From contig BCHS01000005.1 of NCBI GenBank assembly GCA_039545275.1, positions 868,001 through 932,000 of the forward strand: DNA of 64,000 nucleotides, in the 5' to 3' direction. Each line of letters starts with the position of its first letter. Within the stretch, counting starts at the first letter, position 1. Source of the DNA: Pseudomicrostroma phylloplanum. Its lineage: Eukaryota; Basidiomycota; Exobasidiomycetes; Microstromatales. Below are positions 42,559-51,477 of the stretch, in pieces. The notes beneath the pieces are model-generated. The model was not told the DNA's origin. It searched no databases and was given only the letters and a program-made list of their open reading frames with translations. A program made the translations under genes and the position numbers.

Positions 42559-45500
42559 CTAGTGGAAACCAAAGAGGGCCGAAGAGAGGTGCTGCTGACT
42601 GAGTCCCCACCCTCCTCCCGCTCCATCTCCCAGCGTACCACCACCACTACCTTGTCCGCTTCCATCCCCCATGTTAACACCTGTACTGCTGCCCGTAGCT
42701 CCTCCTCCTCCTCCTCCCATTCCAGACGCTCCATCACTGGAATGCGCACCCATCCCTCCTCCATGCCCTCCTTGCCCTGCCCCTCCAGACCCAGGCCCAA
42801 CTAGATCCGAAGAGTCTCCAAAGCGGAAGAGGGCCTCGTCCGGCAGCTCAAGGGGGAAAACATCATTCCCACTGCTGAGCAAGTCGGCCGAGAGGAGCTC
42901 CTCGAGCTGAAGTGCCGAGAAGCCCATTGTGGGTGCCGTATGCGAATGCGAATGCGAGTGGGAGGTGGGATTGCCGTAGTGATTGTGGTGGTGCCCACCG
43001 CCTCCGCCGCCGCCGCCGCCGCCGGCGTGCGTCGAGCTGGAGAAAGGACCACCACCACCAAGGTGACTCGAGTGCTGCTGCTGCTGCTGCTGCTGGTTCG
43101 AAGCGTGTGGCGAGGATGCCATCCAACTCGGTAGGAACGACGCCGAGGAGTGGTCATTAGTGGGTGTGTGAGCAGACGAGGTGGTGAGATTCTGGCCTCT
43201 GCTGGAGCGATGTCCATGTCCATGTCCTGGCGTGCCGGGATGGTTGTGGTTGCCCACGTGCGTGTCGGCCCATGGAGAGAGGCCTCCTCGACTGTCCCGC
43301 CCGCTAGTGGCGTTGCCTGTGCCTTCGTTGCGCCCGAAGGTGCTGCTTACGTCTCCGTTGGAGGAGAAGAAGGAGCCGCGTCGTTGTTCCTCGGTCCATA
43401 GATCTATGAGGGCAGACACATTGATCTCGGCAGAGGTGGCCAATTGACCAGAGAGAGCTAGTCCGAGAGCTCGATCGCTGTCCATGACATCGCGGCCGTC
43501 GTCCCCGCCCGCGTCTCGCGCAGCATTGGCCGCCGCCAGAAGATTTTCGATGCTCGTCGCAGCACTCGGACTACCCATACCCGGTGGCTCCCCACCTGCA
43601 CCAGCCGCCGCCGCAGCAGCAGCAGCGGCGGCGCTAGCCGCACCCGATGTGCCACTCGCACTCCCGCTGCTGCCCCCACGTGTGTGATCCACGGAACCGC
43701 GGCGAGAAGCCATCTTGCTCTTGGCCTGCTTCATCTTGTCCCTCGCCCAGGCACTCAGCAGCTCCATGTCCCGCAGAGGAGCCTGCATCGCATCGTCGTC
43801 TCGCTCGTCGGGGACGATGTCCGAGGCGCCCGCTGCTTCTTGTTCCAGGGCGCGAGCCGGCCAGGAGGCGCCGCCCCAGTAGTGGGCGAGGGTGCCGAGC
43901 CAGTTGATGCAGTTGTGCAGGTTGTCCGTGACTGCCTTGCGCATGCTCAGAAGTGTCATCAGACGGTCGTCGGAGGCCCCAGACCTCGAGGGACTTACAG
44001 CGCGCGACTGCTCGGCACCATAGCCATACTGTCTCATGGCCTCCTTGATCGCTTCTCGCTCTCCGTGGAATGCTCTGCCGGTGGGTAGAATAAGCTGGTC
44101 CAGATACGGCGAAGTCTGCAGACTCTTTGGGTCTACCTGGGCAGCTAGAGCTATCATATCTGCTATCGATCTTGAGGCTGAGGCGGAGATGTGGGCCACA
44201 CTAGGAGCAGACAAGTTCATGCTCGAACCAGACACGGGGTGGACATCGGACCAATTTCTGCCTCGCATGATTCCAGGCCTTTCAAGAAGACTGATGGTCG
44301 ATTGGAAGAGAACGTGGAGGAAGAGAAAGGCCGGACCTTCGTTATTGCTTGCGGCTCGCTTGAAACTCTGTACGCTAAAGGCACAAGTCGAGGGCAGCGA
44401 CTGGAAATAGCCGGCGCATTCTTGCCACATTTCCATCAACTTTGCCTTCTTCTCGGGAAGGTTGATTTGCCCAGAGTCGTCCTTCCGGTTGAGGAGTTCA
44501 CCCATTCGCCCCCTTCGCTGAAGCAGCTGGATGATCTGCGAGGCATAGAAGCACTGCGAGCCTGGCTCGACGCGCGGTGGTCGGCAGTCGATCGTGTGCT
44601 CGAGGAGGGTGACAGGACGACCAGTACCAAAGCAGGTGATACGATCTATGGCATAGCACCCGGACCAGAAGAGCCAGCGAGCCTTCTCCTGCTCTGCCTT
44701 TGGCAAGCTTCGAATGGTCGACTCGTGCTGCAGACCGAGATCGGTAGCCATTCGCATTCCCATGCCAGAGTACATCCACAAGCCCGAGTCGGAGCCTGCT
44801 CCAAATTCAGCATAACTCAAGAGGATCAGAGCCTCGATGACATCGAGACTGGGCCAAGAGAGCATCGGTACGATGAGCGTCTTCGCCATTTCGCTGAAAG
44901 GCTCGCCTGCATTCTTGGGCGACTTGCGTCGCAGCTCTGCCCAATCCGAGAAGCGCGCCGTCATGGCGCAGACCGAGTTGGCCAAGATAGCTGGCAAGGT
45001 GGCATTGCGAGCGCCTTCCAGGAGAACCTCACTCTGCACCCAAGGACAGAGATTGGTGCGGAAGAGCTGGATGAAGAGCTCGCTGAGATGTAGAAGGACA
45101 TCTTGACGCGGATATCGTGGCCGAGAGGGATCGAAGAGGTCTCGAGATGCGGAGGAGGCGGAATCGGTGTCCAATGCAGAGAACGTCAGAGGACCACCGT
45201 TGCTCGGCCTTCTCCGTACGTCCGACCGAGGCGAGCCATCGATTCCAGCTGGAGAGTTGGATGTTCGGCCCTTGTGTACAGCAGGCGCACTACCAAGTGG
45301 CGAGGAACCCTTTGCGGCGCGATGCTCCGGCGAGAGGTGGTTGGAAAGTAGTGATGGCGAAGCCTGGCCCTCGGATGCTTCCCTTGCGAGCTTCAACTTC
45401 TCATCATCTTCGCCATCTGGCAGTGCAGAGTCATCCTCTTCTGCAGGTAGATCAGGATTCACGGCCACCTTGATGCGACGATATCCAGGCGTATTGGCAG

Positions 45501-47100
45501 TGGAGCCAAACCATCTGAAGAAAGGAACCACGAGCGAGTGCTTCTTGGCGGATGACTGGCTCGAAGGGGAGCCGGCGCCGGCTCCTTCCATCTGCCGAGA
45601 GACGTCAGATTCCCTTCTGTGAAAGGGTGCAGCGTGCTTGCCAGCATTGACAAGTTGTCGCTGGCTGATGTCTTCCAGGGGAGGTATGCCTGCTATGGCT
45701 GCAGTGCTACTCCCGATATTTGGCGACCCGGCGAGAGTACCCTCGTGCCGGAGACTAGGCACAGCGGTGCGAATCGGCGGAAGAGCGTTGCTGTCCATCG
45801 ACGTGGGCGGACGAGGCCAGCCTCCGTTCGTCATGGAGCCGCTCTGCCTCCGATAGTTGCTGTATGAGGGAGTACATGCCAGCGCAGATTCTCCTGCCCC
45901 ACCAGTGGAGTGAAGAGCAGGAGGAGTCCTGCCACTGCCCATGCTGGACATGGCTGGGGGCGAGTGATAGAAGTGGGGGCCAGGACCCATGGTCTGGCTT
46001 GGATAGAAGTGCTGTTGTTGTTGAGTTGGGGACGTGCCAGGAAGACTGCTTTGCTGCTGCTGTTGCGACATGTAGTGTTCGCCTCCAGATCTGAAGGCCC
46101 GCGACATGGAGGAAACAGGCGGGGTCGGCAGGGCGGGATGACCATAGGAATTCTCGCCTGAGATGTAGCCAGGGCTTGTGTGACTCGTTCCAAGAGTGCT
46201 GATTCCATGGCTGGGATTGACAGACCCATATGCTGCCCTCTGACTAGAAGGCGCGGCTGCATAGGAAGGCTGCACAAAGCCACTTCCTCCGGTCCTGTCG
46301 CTGTAGGAAGGCGGCGAAGGCGGCGAGGCAGGTCCTGCTATCGCCGAACGACCTAACGAGGGTGCAGTTGTCAAGCCATTGCCATTGCGCATGGCCGATC
46401 GGTCAAGATGTGCTGGAGGTGCCATGTCGCCGATGCGCTGGTCCTGTCTAGCTGTAGCCTTGATGTTCTTCTTCCCCTTGGCCTCGCTGTCTTCTTCTGA
46501 CTCGTCTGATGACTCCACTGCTGAAGTCGACGAGCTAGTACGCCGCTGCGCTGTCCCTCTATCCTTGCTAGAGCTTCCTTTACCGCCAGAGACGGGCGTT
46601 CCAGATCCTCTGGCCCTTCTCTCCTTTGGCTTACTCTTGATGGACCTCGCATCCTTTCCCGGAGGACCCAGATGGGCGAAGCGCTCCGCTCGAAAGTCCG
46701 GTCTGAGGTCGTCGATTCGAAAGAGGCATTGCTTGCCCGAGGCAGCGCAGCGTTCGCAGACTGGCTGGTCTGCTTTGAGGATACATCTGACCTTGTGAGA
46801 CCGACACGCTTCGCAGGCGCTCACCGGTCTGGTCCTCTTGCGCTTTGCGGACCCGGCTGACGTATCTGGATCGGCTCCCTCGTCTGCCGCTTCCCTCTTG
46901 GCTACCGCCCTAGCTTTGCTGACCAAGTCCACATCGGGCTTGATGACGGGGGGGAGAGGCCCTTGCTCCGGGAGGGCACTTGCCGTTACGGTGGTCATGG
47001 GCGAGCGAGGCGGCTGCTTTGCAGTTGAGGCAGAGGATGTGGATGCGACGATCGACGATGAGGGTGACTTTGAACGCGTCTGTGACGTCGATGGGGACAT
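42559..47100 (-). CDS. Large Zn2Cys6 transcription factor with fungal-specific TF domain
   Basis: A single exon encodes 1513 residues. The zinc cluster at about residues 93-125 reads CEACRSHKVRC then CERCAASGKQC, with spacing C-x2-C-x6-C-x8-C-x2-C-x6-C. A basic Lys/Arg linker follows. A long Ser/Gln/Pro-rich region leads to the fungal_trans middle-homology domain (about 660-900; LLHLSELFIQLFRTNLCPWV, LSYAEFGAGSDSGLWMYSGM, ARWLFWSGCYAIDRITCFGT). The last 450 residues are low-complexity Ser/Gly/His/Ala with polyGln and polyGly runs, ending QQHLSSALFGFH. The domain layout resembles XlnR-type regulators, but I cannot name an orthologue or target pathway. It is preceded by a long 1.4 kb upstream region, fitting a regulated gene. 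It is unusually long for the family. Confidence 0.88.
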   Translation of the reverse strand: MSPSTSQTRSKSPSSSIVASTSSASTAKQPPRSPMTTVTASALPEQGPLPPVIKPDVDLVSKARAVAKREAADEGADPDTSAGSAKRKRTRPVSACEACRSHKVRCILKADQPVCERCAASGKQCLFRIDDLRPDFRAERFAHLGPPGKDARSIKSKPKERRARGSGTPVSGGKGSSSKDRGTAQRRTSSSTSAVESSDESEEDSEAKGKKNIKATARQDQRIGDMAPPAHLDRSAMRNGNGLTTAPSLGRSAIAGPASPPSPPSYSDRTGGSGFVQPSYAAAPSSQRAAYGSVNPSHGISTLGTSHTSPGYISGENSYGHPALPTPPVSSMSRAFRSGGEHYMSQQQQQSSLPGTSPTQQQQHFYPSQTMGPGPHFYHSPPAMSSMGSGRTPPALHSTGGAGESALACTPSYSNYRRQSGSMTNGGWPRPPTSMDSNALPPIRTAVPSLRHEGTLAGSPNIGSSTAAIAGIPPLEDISQRQLVNAGKHAAPFHRRESDVSRQMEGAGAGSPSSQSSAKKHSLVVPFFRWFGSTANTPGYRRIKVAVNPDLPAEEDDSALPDGEDDEKLKLAREASEGQASPSLLSNHLSPEHRAAKGSSPLGSAPAVHKGRTSNSPAGIDGSPRSDVRRRPSNGGPLTFSALDTDSASSASRDLFDPSRPRYPRQDVLLHLSELFIQLFRTNLCPWVQSEVLLEGARNATLPAILANSVCAMTARFSDWAELRRKSPKNAGEPFSEMAKTLIVPMLSWPSLDVIEALILLSYAEFGAGSDSGLWMYSGMGMRMATDLGLQHESTIRSLPKAEQEKARWLFWSGCYAIDRITCFGTGRPVTLLEHTIDCRPPRVEPGSQCFYASQIIQLLQRRGRMGELLNRKDDSGQINLPEKKAKLMEMWQECAGYFQSLPSTCAFSVQSFKRAASNNEGPAFLFLHVLFQSTISLLERPGIMRGRNWSDVHPVSGSSMNLSAPSVAHISASASRSIADMIALAAQVDPKSLQTSPYLDQLILPTGRAFHGEREAIKEAMRQYGYGAEQSRAVSPSRSGASDDRLMTLLSMRKAVTDNLHNCINWLGTLAHYWGGASWPARALEQEAAGASDIVPDERDDDAMQAPLRDMELLSAWARDKMKQAKSKMASRRGSVDHTRGGSSGSASGTSGAASAAAAAAAAAAGAGGEPPGMGSPSAATSIENLLAAANAARDAGGDDGRDVMDSDRALGLALSGQLATSAEINVSALIDLWTEEQRRGSFFSSNGDVSSTFGRNEGTGNATSGRDSRGGLSPWADTHVGNHNHPGTPGHGHGHRSSRGQNLTTSSAHTPTNDHSSASFLPSWMASSPHASNQQQQQQQHSSHLGGGGPFSSSTHAGGGGGGGGGGHHHNHYGNPTSHSHSHSHTAPTMGFSALQLEELLSADLLSSGNDVFPLELPDEALFRFGDSSDLVGPGSGGAGQGGHGGGMGAHSSDGASGMGGGGGGATGSSTGVNMGDGSGQGSGGGTLGDGAGGGWGLSQQHLSSALFGFH
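43000..43095 (-). repeat. GGC and CAG trinucleotide runs in the Zn2Cys6 gene
   Basis: Plus-strand CCGCCG repeats near 43000-43025 encode a polyGly run, and GCT/CTG repeats near 43074-43093 encode a polyGln run on the coding (minus) strand. Both are in-frame and likely length-variable. Confidence 0.85.
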
Positions 47101-48511
47101 CTAGGTGAATGAGGAGGGTAAGATGAGGCGACGATCGCAATGGGGTCAGTCATCACGAGCAAAGGATGATCAGGGCAAACAAGAGGTTGCGGTCCAGCGG
47201 CCTTGTGCGCCAATCACGGCGGCCTGGTAGCACCGCACGAGAGCGGTTGCTGCAGCGCCCCCCTACCACCCGGTAATTGGCCATGAATATCCGCTCTCTG
47301 GCCAGGACCTTGTCCTCACAGCCGCCTGCGCGCCGCCGCCCCTGTACAGACATGGTTTGCGTGCAACAAAGGCTGCATCCCTGTATCTCCTGTGGTGCCT
47401 CTTCTTGTTGTTGTCGTTGCTGCTGACTCAGACCTGCACTCACGATGTAGGTACCACCCTTGGTACCTTGAACCCTGGGAATGAGGCACAAACCCGGCCT
47501 GCACCGCGAAGCTCCGTGCCTTTGCTTTTGCTCTTGCTCGCAAGCTACAACGTTGAGCTCAGCAATGTCACAGGCAGCATCCCTGCCGTCTCTTGATTCC
47601 TTTGTTTCGATGCAACTGGTGTGGGAGCAAAACTGCCTGGCAGCGATTAGCCCTGAGCAAAGAGCCTTGCCCCGTCCTGCTTCCTCAAAGGGAGTAGAAC
47701 AACGGACTTGTCGGATGACCGAGCAAGTAGGGAGCAACAGCACCGCTTCTCGGGAGGGAGGACCACGGAGACGCGGAGACGTGTAGCTCCGTCAAAGGTT
47801 TGAAGGGCAAGAGGAATGGTGATAAACAGGAAGAGAAGACGAAGAGGGCAAGGTGAGCGATGAAGACACACCACTAGAGGTCAGACCGAGCGAGCAAGAC
47901 GGAAGTGCGGCCTATGCCTGTGCCTGTGCCGCGAGCGGGGGGAGCGGCTGGGTGGTGCGGGGGTCGCGCTCATCCGCCGGTGCTGCACAAGCCTGGAGGC
48001 GAGGCAACGCGGAACGCCAACGCCCGCGCCCAACCTCGGCCCACGCCCCCGCGCTCACTTCCCCGCACCTGGCTCGCTCGCGTGGGCGGCTTCTGCCCTT
48101 TACCCACGGGGAAGAAGGGGGCCAGGAGGCAGGAAATAGAATCTTGACGGAGCGGCAAGGGCGCGAGCCAGCAGAGAGCGGGGGGAACGTATGCGGTAGG
48201 GACATCTAGCTCAGGGGCAGCATAGCTGGCAGCGGCAGACAGCAAAGGGGAGGAGTTGGTCTCATTTATACATATACATGGCATTGCATTGCGTGTTGTA
48301 TTGCGGTCATGACTCGAGAATGCATAGGATCGGCTACGAAAGCAGGAGTATGCCCACGTGTGAGGAGCCTCACGTCGTTCTCCTTGCTCAAAGCGCCCCC
48401 TTGTTGTGATGCTGTTGTGATCTCACCTCATCCTACCCTCCGCCTTCCATTCTGCTGTGCCGCCGCCGTTCTCATAGTCCTCACAAATCGCACTTAATAT
48501 CGCCCTCGCCC
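47101..48511 (-). promoter_or_regulatory. Long upstream region of Zn2Cys6 gene; antiporter 3' region
   Basis: About 1.4 kb. The exact 11-mer CGGAAGTGCGG occurs at 47900-47910. A 196-codon minus-strand ORF (47153-47743) has no recognisable features. The part near 48240-48310 (CATATACATGGCATTGCATT) looks like antiporter 3' UTR. Confidence 0.5.
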
Positions 48512-50248
48512 TCACGTCTCCGGATCTTGTCCACGATGTCGGTGTTCCCGCTCGCCTTCGCTATCCGTGTGCTCGTACCCCAGATGCGTGCCAAGCTTGT
48601 GGCCACTGGTCTTCTTCCAGCTGGCATCCAGGCCCCTCTGATAAGCATCGGCGACTTCTTTCTTTCGAGACGAACCGGAAGCGACCGAACCGCCGTCTTC
48701 GTTGCTGACGCCGCGAGCTGTCCCGCCGTGTCTCATGCGGGTAGTAGGGTGAACAGAGGAAGGAGGTTGGCCTAGCTCCACATCGGGGGGATGGGGTACA
48801 CCGTGGCTATGTCCTCCCTCTTGTTGAGTGTTGGCAGCGTCTTCTGGAGCATCTCCCTGGCCTTCTTCGTAGCTCTCTTCTGCCCGCTCCTGCTGCGAGG
48901 CGTGCTCATCTCTACGCTGCGTCTCGAGAAGCTTGATGCTTCCTGTGCCCTTCCACGTGAAGACGAGCTTGACACAGGGAATGGCCATGGTATGTCCGAT
49001 CAAGCTGGCCAGGATCAGCGAGTAGGCGATCGGTCGGACTAGATCCCGCACCCGTTGGGCATTAGGCCCGTACTCATCGATTTCGTCCTTCGGGAACTCT
49101 TCGAGGATCTCGCTGGCATAGTAGATGGCACCGGCGCCAATAGGGCCAAAGTAGCCTGCAAAAGCAGACTCGCCAATGTCCTTGAAGGCTGGGATTCCCT
49201 TGTAGAGGAGCAGCATGGGAGGCAGCCGTCGGAAGAGCAGCACGAGTAGAGCCAGTAGTAACAGTCGCAGGGGACTCGTGCCGATTTCGGGCATGTTGAA
49301 AGTGATGAATGGGATGGCTGCTCCGGCAAAGGCAAAGAAAGCCGAGTTGAGAAGGAAGTCGAGGACATTCTGCACCTCGTCCTCCTCTGTTTCCTTGCGG
49401 TACCAGTCATCGTAGGTAAAGGCGTTTCCGGCCACGAAGACGGCGAGGAGATCATCCAGCCCCGCTGCTCCTGCCATACCGACCATTGTGATTCCAAGGA
49501 GCGGTCCAAAGAGAAGGAAAGACTCCTTGTCGATGAGGGAGTTGCGGCATGCGAAGCGAAGTGCTCGGTTCGCTGCGACTCCGACGACGATGCCGGCGAC
49601 GACTGCTCCACCAACTGTGTAGAGGACGTCTTGGAAGATCCAAGTGGTAAGAGCTTCAGTCGTAGTGGGAGATTTGATTAGTCGGATGGCCAGGAAGAGG
49701 AAGGGGTAAGCCAGACCGTCGTTCATGCCAGACTCGGCTGAGATGATGTTGCGCACGCGAGCAGGGACGTACTGATCGGCAAAGGCGCCTTTGCAGATCG
49801 AATTGGCCAGAATAGGGTCCGTAGGTGTGGTAGAGGCAGCGATTACGAGAGCAACCAAGAAGGGTACGTTTGGGATCACGAGCATGATCAGTCCAGCGAC
49901 GATGAGCCAGGAGCAGACCATGACGGGAAGGAGTAGCATGGTCAGACTGCGTGCTTCATGCACAGGGTAGTACTTGGGCAGCTGAATGCCGACCAATACT
50001 AGCTGGATGCCAATGACGACCCTGCTGAAGCCCAGCGCAATCTTGTCGGCGTTTTCTTCATCCTCTCCCTCCCCGGACCAGTGGGTGATTCGTCCGAGAC
50101 CGTACGGACCGAGAATGATACCCAAGAGGACAGCCAGCGGCGCCTCCCCCATGTACAGGCGTTCCTTGACGTAGAAGGAGAAGATGCCATAGAGACAGAC
50201 AAAGAGACCGAAGGACAAAGCCACGACATCGATCTCCTCAACGGCCAT
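48512..50248 (-). CDS. NHA1: Na+(K+)/H+ antiporter, NHA1/sod2 type
   Basis: A single exon encodes 578 residues. About a dozen helices fill the first 440 residues, starting VVALSFGLFVCLYGIFSFYV. Core motifs: LLGIILGPYGLGRI, AASTTPTDPILANSICKG (the ion-binding TPTDP unit) and AESGMNDGLAYPFLFLA (the ND pair). LDDLLAVFVAGNAFTYDDWY and YFGPIGAGAIYYASEIL follow. The hydrophilic tail (about 140 residues) is shorter than in S. cerevisiae Nha1 (985 residues total) and closer to S. pombe Sod2. The family exports Na+, Li+ or K+ for protons at the plasma membrane and supports salt and pH tolerance. It is divergent from the HSF gene. Confidence 0.92.
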   Translation of the reverse strand: MAVEEIDVVALSFGLFVCLYGIFSFYVKERLYMGEAPLAVLLGIILGPYGLGRITHWSGEGEDEENADKIALGFSRVVIGIQLVLVGIQLPKYYPVHEARSLTMLLLPVMVCSWLIVAGLIMLVIPNVPFLVALVIAASTTPTDPILANSICKGAFADQYVPARVRNIISAESGMNDGLAYPFLFLAIRLIKSPTTTEALTTWIFQDVLYTVGGAVVAGIVVGVAANRALRFACRNSLIDKESFLLFGPLLGITMVGMAGAAGLDDLLAVFVAGNAFTYDDWYRKETEEDEVQNVLDFLLNSAFFAFAGAAIPFITFNMPEIGTSPLRLLLLALLVLLFRRLPPMLLLYKGIPAFKDIGESAFAGYFGPIGAGAIYYASEILEEFPKDEIDEYGPNAQRVRDLVRPIAYSLILASLIGHTMAIPCVKLVFTWKGTGSIKLLETQRRDEHASQQERAEESYEEGQGDAPEDAANTQQEGGHSHGVPHPPDVELGQPPSSVHPTTRMRHGGTARGVSNEDGGSVASGSSRKKEVADAYQRGLDASWKKTSGHKLGTHLGYEHTDSEGEREHRHRGQDPET

Positions 50249-51477
50249 GATGAATGCTGAGACTTCTGAAGAAGAGGCGGCGGATGGATCCGGAAGCTTG
50301 AAATACAGGCTGCGAGGAGCCGAAGGAAAGATGAGCCAGAAAACCAGAGATGGAACACTATCTCATATGGACACGAAGGAGGAGAAGATGTAGGAAGGAG
50401 AAGTTCAACCGAAAGGCGATGTAGCAGGAGCCAGACGTTGAAGAGACACAGCTTCGTGCGAAGCAGAATATGGGGGGAGGGAAGAGTCCCGTCCAGCAAC
50501 GATCACGAGCGCGCCTGTCTTGCATCCAAAAACGGGCCGGCTCGAGCGGTGGAGGCGGGGCTGTGGTGCGTATGGCCTGGGCCTGTGACGACACTGCCGC
50601 ACCTGCTGCACCTCCCAATCTTGATTCTGCCTAGCTAGGCAGCGACGACGACGACGAGCAAGACGGCAAAGGGACGTCTGAGGAGCAACACTATGTCGGT
50701 CTACCTGGGTTGGCGCTGGCAAGAGCGAATGTTGAGTTGCGGCTGGCTGCTGGCGGGCGGGTGGCTGGTGATCCTCCCCCGACCTGGGGACCCTGACGCG
50801 ATCGGGGCGGAGGCCTGACGGAATCCAACACTTTTCCCGGATCGGAGATTGCGGGTCGCGTACAAGGGCGCAACAAGCACAAGTACACACAAGCACACAA
50901 ACGCACACAGGCCGGGGCAGCCCCGCCTCGCATTGAACCCTCAGCCACCTTGTATGCTACCACGCCATTGCACCCTTTACTCGTTCCTCCCATCACATCC
51001 TTCCTGCGTCTTCACCATCAAGGCAAAGAACACACAACGTCATCGTGTTCACACTCACGCTCTTTACCCCTCATTCAGAGAGCCGCCTGTGCTCCTTCTC
51101 ATACAGGACTTTGCAGGTGTCGGAGTCGGCATACACTAAAAATACACAGTAGCCCTCGGATCCCCTATCCCGGATCAACGCCTCCTGTCCTCTCCTCGTT
51201 CTCAGTCTCACGTACTCAGATCTTGCCATCCCTGCTCACCTCCGCATCCTACTCTATAGCCCTTTGGAGCAGCATCGGACCATCGCAGCAACCCATCCTC
51301 TGGCCACTGAACGTTCGCAGATCTGCATTCCCTTGGATCTCTATGCCCAGTCCATCTTACTTCTCGATCTCACTTACATAGCAAAGCCTGCTTCGTTGGA
51401 TCGTCGGCTGCATCTGACCAGCCCTCAGAGCGGTTGCAAGTTGCCCTTTCGCCAGACTCAAGCAGTCACATCTGCTC
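50249..51477. promoter_or_regulatory. Divergent region antiporter/HSF with upstream ORFs
   Basis: About 1.2 kb. The HSF-proximal half looks like a long 5' leader with at least two upstream ATG ORFs: 50957-51139 and 51342-51380 (12 codons, MPSPSYFSISLT). I did not see a convincing heat-shock element array (alternating GAA/TTC with 2-nt spacing). Confidence 0.5.

Noticed and set aside
47153..47743. 196-codon minus-strand ORF upstream of the Zn2Cys6 gene
   Set aside because: No motif or splice-supported context; more likely chance in a GC-rich leader.
50249..51477. Heat-shock elements in the HSF promoter
   Set aside because: GAA and TTC words are present, but I found no array with the required 2-nt spacing.
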